64,000 nt of DNA from Planctomycetota bacterium (GTDB taxonomy: Bacteria; Planctomycetota; Brocadiia; Brocadiales; Bathyanammoxibiaceae). Of this stretch, positions 14,186-22,183 are shown piece by piece. Position 1 is the first letter of the stretch. Each line of letters begins with the position of its first letter. A model generated the notes under the pieces. That model was given only the letters and a program-made list of their open reading frames with translations, ran no database searches and was not told the DNA's origin. The DNA lies in NCBI GenBank assembly GCA_016209685.1, contig JACQVQ010000008.1, forward strand, positions 417,121-481,120, in the 5' to 3' direction. The position numbers were made by a program, and so were the translations under genes.

Positions 14186-16344
14186 GGCTTCATTGCTATA
14201 GGGGCGACCCGCCGGGTCGCCCCTACCTCCTCCAGGGCCTGCATAAAATCTCTGGCACCGATGTGTAACTCGTGGGGGGCAACCCCTTCACCCTTTTTCT
14301 CAATAAGGTTTCTAATGGCTATCATTGTGGCCTTGCGGCAGAGGAGTTCTATGTCTGCCCCACTCCAGCCTTCTGTCTGTTCTACAAGCTCACCAAGACC
14401 GACCTCTTTTGTTATCGGCTTATCCCTTGTATGGACCTGGAATATCTTTAGTCTGGCCTCACGGTCGGGGAAGGGTATCTCAATGGTGGCATCAAACCGG
14501 CCTGCACGTAGGAGGGCGGGGTCAATGATGTCGGCCCTGTTAGTGGCCCCCAGGATTAGTACCCCTTTAAGCTCCTCTATGCCATCCAGTTCGGTGAGTA
14601 ACTGGCTGATTACCCTCTCTGCGACCCCGGAGTCCACCCCCCCTGCACCGCGGCGGGGTGCAATGGCGTCAATCTCGTCAAAGAAGAGGATGCAGGGGGC
14701 GGCCTGGCGTGCCTTGCGGAAGATGTCCCTGACGGCTCTCTCCGATTCACCTACGTATTTGGAGAGGAGGGCCGGACCCTTTACGGAGATAAAGTTTACC
14801 TTACCCTCCCTTGCCAGGGCCTTTACCATGAGTGTCTTGCCCGTCCCAGGAGGGCCGGTTAAGAGAATCCCTTTGGGGGGTGTGAGTCTGGCCCGTTCAA
14901 ATAGTTTCTCGTACCTGAGGGGCCATTCCACCGCCTCCTGGAGCTGTCTCTTTACCCCTTCCAGCCCCCCTACGTCCTCCCACCCCACATCAGGCACCTC
15001 CACAAAGACCTCCCTGATGGCGCTGGGTTCAATCTCTTTGAGGGCCTGCAGGAAGTGTTCCATTCCCACCTTGAGGTTGAGGAGGGTCTCGGTGGGGATG
15101 TGGGCCTTCTGGAAGTCTATCTCGGGCATGACCTGCCGTAGACAACTCATGGCGGCCTCCCGGCAGAGGGCCTGTAAATCTGCCCCTACGAAGCCGTGGG
15201 TAATCTCTGCCAGTTTGGTCAGGTCCACGTCCTCTGCCAGGGGCATGCCCCTGGAGTGTATCTCCAGTACCCTGAGCCTTGCCTTCTTATCAGGGATGGG
15301 TATGGTTATCTCCCTGTCAAAGCGTCCCGGCCGTCTGAGGGCCGGGTCAAGGGAGTGGGGGATATTGGTGGCCGCTATGACTATGACCTGTCCCCTATCC
15401 TTCAGGCCGTCCATGAGGGCCAGTAATTGGGCCACCACCCTCTTTTCTACCTCCCCCAGGACCTGCTCCCTCTTGGGGGCGATGGCATCCACCTCGTCCA
15501 GGAAGATGATGGCCGGTGTATTCCTCCTGGCCTCTTCAAAGATTTCCCTGAGCCTGGCCTCACTCTCCCCATAGAACTTATGGATAATCTCAGGGCCATT
15601 AATGGAGAAGAAACTGGCGTCCGTCTCGTTGGCCACTGCCCTGGCAATGAGGGTCTTACCGCAACCTGGCGGGCCGCAGAGCAGTACCCCCTTTGGCGGG
15701 TCTATACCCAGCCGCTCAAAGACCTGGGGATACTTCAAGGGGAGCTCTATCATCTCCCTTATCCTCTGTATCTCCTTCTCCAGTCCGCCAACGTCTTCGT
15801 AAGAGACCTTCAGCCTGGCCGGTTTGGTGGGGAGCGTTTCGGCTATTTTCAGGGAGGTGGTGGGTTTAATTATGACCACGTCCTTGGGCAGTGTAGACTC
15901 TACCAGGAACTCATTGTAGCGGGCGCCGAAGAGGGTGGCCCTTATCCGGTCTCCCTCTACCAGGGGGAGACCGTCCAGGAGGGTGCCGATGTACCTGCTG
16001 TCCTTATCCATCATACCCGGGGTGACAGGGGCCAGTACTACCTTCTCAGCAGGTTGCCAGGGGACTTTTTTAAGCGTTACCTTTTCATCCAGGCTCACCT
16101 GGGCATTGCCCCTGACGAGGCCGTCTATCTGGATGCGGGACTTGCCCCTTTCTTCCTTGAAGGTGGGCATCAATCGGGCGACGGTGCGGCGTTTCCCGAC
16201 TATCTCCACCACGTCCCCTATCTCTGCCTCCAGGGACTGCATGTCTGCCGGGTCTATCCTGGCTATCCCCCGGCCCACGTCCTTGTTCATGGCCTCAGCC
16301 ACCTTGAGTGACAGCTTGTCTTTTGCTACGGTCTTGGTAGTCAT
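14182..16344 (-). CDS. CDC48/p97-like double AAA+ ATPase
   Basis: 720 residues. The N-terminal double-psi-barrel domain (about 1-105) and following CDC48 domain 2 are present, then two AAA+ modules: Walker A GPPGCGKT at 224-231 with Walker B FLDEVD at 281-286, and GPPGTGKT at 497-504 with FFDEID at 554-559. Arg fingers ([13 protein letters not shown]) are present. Family members unfold or disassemble proteins. The last ten residues, [11 protein letters not shown], are coded by a GGGGCGACCC palindrome, so the original C-terminus was replaced or lengthened. Coupled to gvpF/L copy 3 by ATGA. Being inside the gvp locus suggests a role in vesicle assembly or turnover (inference). Confidence 0.93.
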   Translation of the reverse strand: MTTKTVAKDKLSLKVAEAMNKDVGRGIARIDPADMQSLEAEIGDVVEIVGKRRTVARLMPTFKEERGKSRIQIDGLVRGNAQVSLDEKVTLKKVPWQPAEKVVLAPVTPGMMDKDSRYIGTLLDGLPLVEGDRIRATLFGARYNEFLVESTLPKDVVIIKPTTSLKIAETLPTKPARLKVSYEDVGGLEKEIQRIREMIELPLKYPQVFERLGIDPPKGVLLCGPPGCGKTLIARAVANETDASFFSINGPEIIHKFYGESEARLREIFEEARRNTPAIIFLDEVDAIAPKREQVLGEVEKRVVAQLLALMDGLKDRGQVIVIAATNIPHSLDPALRRPGRFDREITIPIPDKKARLRVLEIHSRGMPLAEDVDLTKLAEITHGFVGADLQALCREAAMSCLRQVMPEIDFQKAHIPTETLLNLKVGMEHFLQALKEIEPSAIREVFVEVPDVGWEDVGGLEGVKRQLQEAVEWPLRYEKLFERARLTPPKGILLTGPPGTGKTLMVKALAREGKVNFISVKGPALLSKYVGESERAVRDIFRKARQAAPCILFFDEIDAIAPRRGAGGVDSGVAERVISQLLTELDGIEELKGVLILGATNRADIIDPALLRAGRFDATIEIPFPDREARLKIFQVHTRDKPITKEVGLGELVEQTEGWSGADIELLCRKATMIAIRNLIEKKGEGVAPHELHIGARDFMQALEEVGATRRVAPIAMKP
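14199..14226. repeat. GGGGCGACCC palindrome coding the CDC48-like C-terminus
   Basis: Same core as 5939 and 63,352. Translated in the minus frame as GATRRVAP. Confidence 0.85.
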
Positions 16345-16359
16345 AATTTATTCCCTTGA

Positions 16360-16387
16360 GTAGGGGCGGTTCGCGAACCGCCCCTAC
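16360..16387. repeat. GTAGGGGC palindrome with GGTTCGCGAACC core
   Basis: Perfect 28-base palindrome between the gvpH-like gene and the CDC48-like gene. Confidence 0.85.
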
Positions 16388-16389
16388 TG

Positions 16390-16920
16390 CTATTTCTTTA
16401 ACCTCACCTCCAGGACGCCGTTCCTGCACGAGGAACTCATCCTCTCCTTATCAAATACCTTGCCTAACAATACCTCTTTGCGATATTTATTGTCTCCCCT
16501 CTTAGCCGTGATTTCCAGGATGTCCCCATGGAGTTCTAACTTCACGTCCTTTTCTTCCACGCCGGGCAATTCGGCCACCACCAGTAGATGGTCCTCCTCG
16601 TCAAAGAGGTCCACCATCGGCTCCCTTTCCTCGGAGACTACCGGCGCCCCCCTGGCGGGTCTCTTTATGTTCCCAAAGGGTTCAAGGGTTACCTTTCTTT
16701 CCCCTCCCATCCCCCCCACCTTTACGGAGAAGCCGTATACCCCCCTTAGTTCCTTCCCACCGAATTCCCCCCCTTTTTTGAGCTCTTCGCCCTTTTCGGC
16801 CAACTCGGAGAGCTTCTCCACGAGATTCCCAATCCCGCTCAAGAAGCCCCCCAGCCCCAGGTCTATGTTGAAGCCCTCGGGTGCTTTGTGCCCTTTCTTA
16901 GTCTCTTTCTTCTCCACCAT
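16390..16920 (-). CDS. gvpH: GvpH-like Hsp20/alpha-crystallin protein
   Basis: 176 residues. The N-terminal part has the GvpH pattern FNIDLGLGGFLSGIGNLVEKLSEL and LRGVYGFSVKVGGMGG. The last 90 residues are an alpha-crystallin domain (MVDLFDEEDHLLVVAELPGV, DVKLELHGDILEITA, SSCRNGVLEVRLKK). Haloarchaeal GvpH binds GvpA and similar hydrophobic proteins as a holdase. GAGGAG precedes the ATG. It is placed between the sigma-54 activator and the CDC48-like ATPase. Confidence 0.88.
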   Translation of the reverse strand: MVEKKETKKGHKAPEGFNIDLGLGGFLSGIGNLVEKLSELAEKGEELKKGGEFGGKELRGVYGFSVKVGGMGGERKVTLEPFGNIKRPARGAPVVSEEREPMVDLFDEEDHLLVVAELPGVEEKDVKLELHGDILEITAKRGDNKYRKEVLLGKVFDKERMSSSCRNGVLEVRLKK

Positions 16921-16937
16921 GGTCCTCTCCTCAGGAG

Positions 16938-18350
16938 TTATTCTTCCTCTGTACCATTAAATAGCTTTATGCCGTACTGCTTGATTTTGTAATGCATGGT
17001 ACTGTAGTCAATCCTCAGTAATCTAGCCGCTTCGCTCTTGTTGCCCTTGGTACGCCTCAAGGTCTCCAGGATGGCCTTCCTCTCCACCTCCTCTACTGCC
17101 CTCTTTACTATGCCCTTGAGAGGGGGACCGTCCTTAGTAAGTCTTTCTATCCCATGGGGGGCATTAGGAAGCCAGGATTCGTTCCTGGGGAGGAGGAGGT
17201 GTTTGGGTTCTATAAGGCTGCTGGTCAGCAGGACTGCCCTGCGGACTACGTTTTTCAGCTCCCTTACGTTGCCAGGCCAGGGATAGGAGAGGAGGTGTTC
17301 TATGGACTCCTCTGTGAACCCCTTCACCTGCTTATCCAACTCTTTATTGGTCAATTCCAGGAAGTGCTGGGAGAGCAGGAGGATGTCGTCCTTCCTTTCC
17401 CTCAGGGGCGGTATCTCTATGGTAAACTCGTTGAGGCGGTGGTAGAGGTCTCTGCGGAATCTGTTTTGGGTGAGCAGGTCTTCCAGCCTCTCGTTGCCAG
17501 CTACTATTACCCGTATGTTTATCTTGATATCCCGTTTTCCTCCCACCCGATGTATGCACTTTTCTTGCAGGACTCTCAGGAGTTTATTTTGCATCAGGAG
17601 GGGTAGGTTGCCTATCTCGTCCAGGAAGATAGTGCCCTTATTGGCCAGTTCAAATTGTCCCTCTTTGGTGCAGTAGGCGCCCGTGAAGGCCCCTTTTTCA
17701 TGGCCAAATAGTTCACTCTCCAGGAGCGGTTCCGGGATAGAGCCGCAATCTACCACTACAAAATTTCTATCCTTCCTGGGGCTGAGGTTATGGATGGCCC
17801 TGGCCACCAGTTCCTTACCTGAACCTGTCTCCCCATAGAGGACTACGGTAAAGCCGGTGTTGGCCACGCATCTTATCTGCCCGAAGACCTTTTTAATGGC
17901 ATCGCTGTAGCCTATGAGTTCGGAGAGGGTAATCCTTTCTTCCAGTTGGGATTTGAGGGTGTCCAGCTCCTCCTGCCGTTCCCGCTCCTTTAGTACCCTT
18001 TGTACCCTGAGGAGTACTTCCTGGTTGTCAAAGGGTTTGGTCAGGTAATCGTGGGCCCCAAGCCTCATGGCCTCTACGGCGCCCTGTATCTCCCCAAAGG
18101 CCGTGAGGATTATGACAGGTATACCCCATTGCCTCTCTTTCATCTCTTTCAGCAGGTCTATACCGTCCATCTCAGGCATCTTTATATCCAGTAGGATGGC
18201 CTCCGGCTGGGTCTTTTCTATCTTTTCCAGGGCCTCCCTGCCGTTGCTGGCAGAAATGGGTTGATAGCCCCCCTGCTCTAGCACCTTGCTGAGGACCCAG
18301 TGGATGTCTTGCACGTCGTCTACGATTAAGACCTTCTTTCCCTCGCCCAT
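16938..18350 (-). CDS. NtrC-family sigma-54-dependent response regulator
   Basis: 470 residues. Receiver domain with D11/D12, phosphoacceptor D55, T83 and K105; central AAA+ activator with Walker A GETGSGKE at 173-180, the sigma-54-contacting GAFTGA loop at 220-225, Walker B GTIFLDEIG and an Arg finger region; C-terminal Fis-type helix-turn-helix (RTKGNKSEAARLLRIDYSTMHYKI). All catalytic parts are intact. It is the obvious candidate activator of the sigma-54 promoter before gvpA. Its kinase may be the NtrB-like kinase at 10,765 or the one at 20,200. Confidence 0.95.
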   Translation of the reverse strand: MGEGKKVLIVDDVQDIHWVLSKVLEQGGYQPISASNGREALEKIEKTQPEAILLDIKMPEMDGIDLLKEMKERQWGIPVIILTAFGEIQGAVEAMRLGAHDYLTKPFDNQEVLLRVQRVLKERERQEELDTLKSQLEERITLSELIGYSDAIKKVFGQIRCVANTGFTVVLYGETGSGKELVARAIHNLSPRKDRNFVVVDCGSIPEPLLESELFGHEKGAFTGAYCTKEGQFELANKGTIFLDEIGNLPLLMQNKLLRVLQEKCIHRVGGKRDIKINIRVIVAGNERLEDLLTQNRFRRDLYHRLNEFTIEIPPLRERKDDILLLSQHFLELTNKELDKQVKGFTEESIEHLLSYPWPGNVRELKNVVRRAVLLTSSLIEPKHLLLPRNESWLPNAPHGIERLTKDGPPLKGIVKRAVEEVERKAILETLRRTKGNKSEAARLLRIDYSTMHYKIKQYGIKLFNGTEEE

Positions 18351-18458
18351 AACCTTTGTGTTTTTACTCTTTAATCCTTTAAACCCTTGACATTTAAATC
18401 AAGGACGTTGGAGCAAGCTACAACGCTACATTACTTGAACCTTTGAACCCTTGAACCC

Positions 18459-19046
18459 TTAAACCTTTTCTTTCTGTCCCAGGTGGTCAAGGAATAGTTC
18501 TACCTGTATGTCTTTGGGTAATCTGGTATTGACCTTGTGGAGCATGCCTATAAAGAGGATGCCTGTCTCTCCAGTCTTCAGGGTCTCATCTATCCTCCGG
18601 GCTATGAAGTCGTCCCTCTTCTCCAGACGTTCCATTACTCCTTTCTTGTACTCCTCCAGGCTGACCCTCTCCCCTCCAACCTCCTTTGATATTGTAGCAA
18701 GCTCTTCTTTAAGGAGTTTGGGGTCTTCCGTGCCCACCAACTCTGCCCCCTGTTGCGCCAGTCTCAGGAGGATTTGGTGGTTTCGGCTTCCCTTTTTAGC
18801 AAGGTCTCTGGCCAGTTCCATCTCTTTACCGCAGACGGGCAGGCCATCTTGATAGACCTTCTGGACGGGGGTCTGGAGTTGTGTTAATCTCTTTTCTATC
18901 TCCATCCATATCCTTTCTACCGCCTGCTTGTGTTCCTGCCACTTTGCCTGGCCAAATTTTTTTATGTATTCCTGCTCAAGCTGGGCACTTAAAGAGCCCA
19001 TATCTATCTGGGTATGGATTATCGGGACGTAAATCAGCCTCCGCAC
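18459..19046 (-). CDS. Conserved protein of unknown function
   Basis: 195 residues, cytoplasmic, mostly helical. It opens LIYVPIIHTQIDMGSL and closes GILFIGMLHKVNTRLPKDIQVELFLD. The hydrophobic-His elements at both ends are faintly like the TraB/GumN superfamily of putative peptidases, but I do not trust that call. The GTG start at 19,046 is kept because the conserved-looking YVPIIHT block lies directly after it; it overlaps the receiver gene by 13 bases. Located among regulators of the gas-vesicle region. Confidence 0.6.
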   Translation of the reverse strand: MRRLIYVPIIHTQIDMGSLSAQLEQEYIKKFGQAKWQEHKQAVERIWMEIEKRLTQLQTPVQKVYQDGLPVCGKEMELARDLAKKGSRNHQILLRLAQQGAELVGTEDPKLLKEELATISKEVGGERVSLEEYKKGVMERLEKRDDFIARRIDETLKTGETGILFIGMLHKVNTRLPKDIQVELFLDHLGQKEKV

Positions 19047-19495
19047 TGCGGACCCCCTACACTAGCCAGGGTGCTGGCGGCCCTTTTCCCCAGGGTCTGT
19101 CTGACAGTAGCCTTCATGAAACTTACGTCAAATGGCTTCGTGACGTAATCCCTGGCCCCAAGGAGCATTGCCTCCCTGACGGATTGGAGGTCTCCGTATC
19201 CCGTTACGACTATCACGGGCAGTTTGGGGGCCATCTTCTGTAACTCCCGCAGGGTCTCCATCCCACTCATAACTGGCATTATTACGTCCAGGATTGCCAG
19301 GTCTATACCGCCCTTCTTGACCCTCTTGAGGACGTCTCTGCCGTTACGGACACTTATGACCCTGTAGCCTTCCTTCACGAAGATGCTGCGGAGAAACTTG
19401 ATTATCTCTGGCTCATCGTCCGCAATCAGGACGGTACGTTTAGGTAGGGGCATGTCGCAACGTGCCCCTACGGTTGTCTTAATGGTCTTACTCAT
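19034..19495 (-). CDS. Receiver-only response regulator with a repeat-coded N-terminus
   Basis: 153 residues: receiver domain with D26/D27, phosphoacceptor D70 (AILDVIMPVMSG), T98 and K120, plus a short tail. Residues 8-18 (TVGARCDMPLP) are coded by a GTAGGGGC palindrome at 19,444-19,471. The ATG at 19,495 overlaps the Hsp20 gene by four bases (ATGA), so it is the likely start. The ATG inside the repeat (codon 15) would also give a full receiver. Confidence 0.88.
   Translation of the reverse strand: MSKTIKTTVGARCDMPLPKRTVLIADDEPEIIKFLRSIFVKEGYRVISVRNGRDVLKRVKKGGIDLAILDVIMPVMSGMETLRELQKMAPKLPVIVVTGYGDLQSVREAMLLGARDYVTKPFDVSFMKATVRQTLGKRAASTLASVGGPQCGG
19444..19471. repeat. GTAGGGGC palindrome inside the receiver gene
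   Basis: Imperfect core CATGTCGCAACGTG between GTAGGGG and CCCCTAC arms; in frame near the 5' end of the gene. Confidence 0.8.
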
Positions 19496-20064
19496 CCGTC
19501 TACTCCCTTAGGTCTTTTTAATTCCATCTGTAAAATACCGTCTTTATAAGAAGAGGAGAGGTCGGAGGTGTCTACCTCAAATGGTAATAGCACCTCTTTA
19601 TAGTATCTAACGTGGCCGCCCCTGGTCATGGCATCCGCCTCCAGGCGGAGGACGTCTCCGTTAATCTCTATCTTTATGGCCTTCTCATGGGTGCCCGGAA
19701 TCTGGGCCACGAGGATTAGGGAGTCTACCTCGTGAAAGACGTCCAGGTCGGGGTGCTCCACTTTTAATACGTCCAGGTTGCGCTGATAGCGGGCAAAGTT
19801 AGGCTCCGGGGTGAAGAGCCAGGCCCTGCTCAATTCCCTCTTGACTTCTCTTTGGGGTGTCTGCCTGGGGTGGAGTGGTTTACTTATAGTCCCGATGTTC
19901 ATCCTCAGTCGCAGGGCGGGTCTATGCGCTGTAAGGTGGGTCTTTATGTCACGCAGTCCTTTAAGTGGCCTGGGCATCGTTTCTCGATACATCGCAATTC
20001 TTTTGCCATACAGGAAGGGGTCATTTCCTGCTATAGGGTCAACATGGCGTCTCCTATTGAACAA
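19492..20064 (-). CDS. Hsp20/alpha-crystallin-domain protein (second)
   Basis: Up to 190 residues. The C-terminal 95 form an alpha-crystallin domain (PDLDVFHEVDSLILVAQIPGT, KIEINGDVLRLEA, DLSSSYKDGILQMELKRP). The N-terminal half is Arg-rich and of no known type. The start is unclear: TTG at 20,064 gives the longest form, ATG at 19,992 or 19,977 shorter ones; none has a good ribosome site. It likely acts as a holdase for gas-vesicle proteins together with the GvpH-like protein. Confidence 0.8.
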   Translation of the reverse strand: MFNRRRHVDPIAGNDPFLYGKRIAMYRETMPRPLKGLRDIKTHLTAHRPALRLRMNIGTISKPLHPRQTPQREVKRELSRAWLFTPEPNFARYQRNLDVLKVEHPDLDVFHEVDSLILVAQIPGTHEKAIKIEINGDVLRLEADAMTRGGHVRYYKEVLLPFEVDTSDLSSSYKDGILQMELKRPKGVDG

Positions 20065-20069
20065 TTTCT

Positions 20070-20105
20070 ATTGAAAAAATTCAATAGTATATTGAATTTT
20101 TTCTA
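20070..20105. promoter_or_regulatory. AT-rich inverted repeat upstream of the Hsp20 gene
   Basis: ATTGAAAAAATTCAAT is followed after a short spacer by ATTGAATTTTTTCTAT. This is a possible operator or curved-DNA site just upstream of the Hsp20 start. It is not a CIRCE element. Confidence 0.35.
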
Positions 20106-20119
20106 TAGTAATGCCAATG

Positions 20120-20197
20120 TGTCATTCTGAGCGAAGCGAAGAATCTCGTTATTTAGCTGAGATTCTTCTCCGCCTCAGGCGGACGGGTCGCCCCTAC
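20120..20197. repeat. Composite of TGTCATTCTGAGCG and CCGCCTCAGGCGG repeats
   Basis: A TGTCATTCTGAGCG unit with GAATCTC/GAGATTC arms runs into a CCGCCTCAGGCGG palindrome and the right end GGGTCGCCCCTAC of the GTAGGGGC family. Confidence 0.65.
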
Positions 20198-20199
20198 TT

Positions 20200-21786
20200 C
20201 TATTTGCAGATAGAGGGTAATCTGACAATGACGTTTGTACCCATACCCTCCTGGCTATCTATCTTTATTTCCCCTCTGTGCCTCGCAACTATCCCATAGG
20301 CCACACTCATCCCTAGACCACTGCCCCCGGCACCCTTCGTGGTGAAAAAGGGGTCAAAGACCCTCTTCCGCACCTCTTCAGACATGCCTACCCCAGTGTC
20401 TTTGACGGAGACGGCAAGCCTGTCGCCTTCCCTGTAAATTTCAATGGTAAGGTTTCCACCTGCTGGCATGGCATCCAGGGCGTTGTTTACTATGCTAACG
20501 AATACCTCCCTGAGTTCCGAGGGGTTGCCAAGCACTCTGCCTCCCCTGAGGGTCCTTGTGAGTTTTATGTGGTAGGTAACCCCTTTACCCTGGGCGAGGG
20601 TCTCCCATCGGGGTTTGGTGTAGTTCATTACATCCATTATGATACGATTAATCTCTAATGGCACAAACTTCGCAGTGTCAACCCTGGTATTGGCAAACTC
20701 TCTTGTGCGCCTGACGGTCTCTGCCCCATCCATTGCGGCCTTTTTTATAATATCCAGACCCTTTTTAATCCTCTTGCTATAAGTGCCCTCCTCCTCCATG
20801 CGGTGCACCACGCCCAGGATAACGGTGAGGAAATTATTGAAGTCGTGGGCTATGCCTGAGGCTAACTGTCCCACGGCCACGAGTTTCTCCGCCCAGCTAA
20901 GCCTCTCGTAGAGCTTCTTCTTTTCGGTTATATCGGTGAGGACTACCCTCACCTCTTTTCCCCTCGTGAAGCCGGCCTGGGTAGCCTTTATAGTAGTATG
21001 GAGACTATTACCATCTTTTGTGATAAGGCTTAATTCACCCTCCGAGTGGCCTTTCTTTAAGGTACTATCCAGGACGGCCCTGGCCAGGGGGACAGACCCT
21101 TTTTCCACAAGGTCAAGGAAGGACCTGCCCACAAGTTCCTCTTTTTTGTAACCCAGGTACTCCGCCCCGGTGTTATTACACTTGAGGACGATCCCATTTT
21201 TACTCATAGAGTAATACATACAGGGGGCACAGTCATAAAGCTCCCTGTAGAGTTCCTCTGACTCCCGCAGTCTCCTGTAGAGTTGGGCGTTATTAATGGC
21301 TATGGCTACCTCGTTGGCAAACATCTCCATAATTTTGAGGTAATAACCCTTAGGGGGAAAGTCTCTGTTAAAGAATAGGCAAATACAGCCAAGGGTCTCA
21401 CCATTACCCTTTATGGGGACGCTCAACACGGCCTTGAGGCCCTCTTCTCTGAGGAGGGCTTGTATCTCTCCTTTTCTGGAACCCTTTTCTCCGGGGGCTA
21501 TGGAAAAATAGATGGGACATCTTTTAGTACATACCAGGTCGTAAGGGGAGGTCTCATGCCCTGGGCGGAAGAGTTTTTCTATGAACCCATGGCTCAGGCC
21601 ACGGTTGGCCACCACCTGGGGCGTGGATCCCCAACGGGCAAGGTATACCAGGGCCCTGCTACCTTTAAACAGACTGGCAGCCCCATCGGCAATCTTGCGG
21701 AAGAGTTGGGTGGAGGACTCTATCTTCCTGGTGAACTCGGAGGTAATCAGGCAGAGCTGTTGTAGTTGTTCCAGGTGGCTATGCAC
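20200..21786 (-). CDS. Soluble GAF-PAS sensor histidine kinase
   Basis: 528 residues, no membrane segment. GAF domain about 25-170, PAS domain about 175-290, H-box GIAHDFNNFLTVILG with His at 314, and HATPase motifs NNALDAMPAGG, DTGVGM and GSGLGMSVAYGIVARHRG. HDFNN-type H-boxes are found in kinases that drive NtrC-like regulators. The GTG start is supported by GGAG nine bases before it and a promoter about 55 bases upstream. First gene of the minus-strand locus, so it may set expression of everything downstream. Confidence 0.9.
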   Translation of the reverse strand: MHSHLEQLQQLCLITSEFTRKIESSTQLFRKIADGAASLFKGSRALVYLARWGSTPQVVANRGLSHGFIEKLFRPGHETSPYDLVCTKRCPIYFSIAPGEKGSRKGEIQALLREEGLKAVLSVPIKGNGETLGCICLFFNRDFPPKGYYLKIMEMFANEVAIAINNAQLYRRLRESEELYRELYDCAPCMYYSMSKNGIVLKCNNTGAEYLGYKKEELVGRSFLDLVEKGSVPLARAVLDSTLKKGHSEGELSLITKDGNSLHTTIKATQAGFTRGKEVRVVLTDITEKKKLYERLSWAEKLVAVGQLASGIAHDFNNFLTVILGVVHRMEEEGTYSKRIKKGLDIIKKAAMDGAETVRRTREFANTRVDTAKFVPLEINRIIMDVMNYTKPRWETLAQGKGVTYHIKLTRTLRGGRVLGNPSELREVFVSIVNNALDAMPAGGNLTIEIYREGDRLAVSVKDTGVGMSEEVRKRVFDPFFTTKGAGGSGLGMSVAYGIVARHRGEIKIDSQEGMGTNVIVRLPSICK

Positions 21787-22183
21787 CAGTTCTTGCTCCG
21801 TTTAAAAAGATAATTTACCTTTTAGTAAGAAAATTGTACCACAAAACGGTAAAGATGCAATAGGGTATCTTGTCGCCTCTAGCAAATCTAAGGCCCAGTC
21901 AAAAAGGCTATTTAGAGGTCTCTGAAAAAAATGTAAGGCCACCTAAATTCCCTCTCCCTTGTTGAAAATCTGCCCCAGGCGGGATGGGGAAGGGAAGGGT
22001 GGGGGTGAAGTTAGGCAAATTAAAAAGCCACCCTCCCCCCTTCTCTGCCTAAGGCGGACTAATTTAATTATCTGGTTACCATGTATCTGAACTGTTCTCA
22101 AGATTTTAATTAGTAATTACTATTTACGAGCCAGCTTTTGTTGTTATAGTATACTTTCTGCTGAATCAAACTGAGATTTTAAG
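21787..22183. other. Divergent intergenic region between the kinase and the trehalose operon
   Basis: 397 bases. It holds the kinase promoter on the minus strand, a GC-rich degenerate repeat at about 21,940-22,065, and an AT-rich stretch with TTTACG-N16-TATAGT some 35 bases before the GT20 start, a weak promoter candidate. No coding signal. Confidence 0.5.
21833..21860 (-). promoter_or_regulatory. Sigma-70-type promoter of the GAF-PAS kinase
   Basis: Minus strand TTGCAT (21,860-21,855), 16-base spacer, TACAAT (21,838-21,833). Confidence 0.55.
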
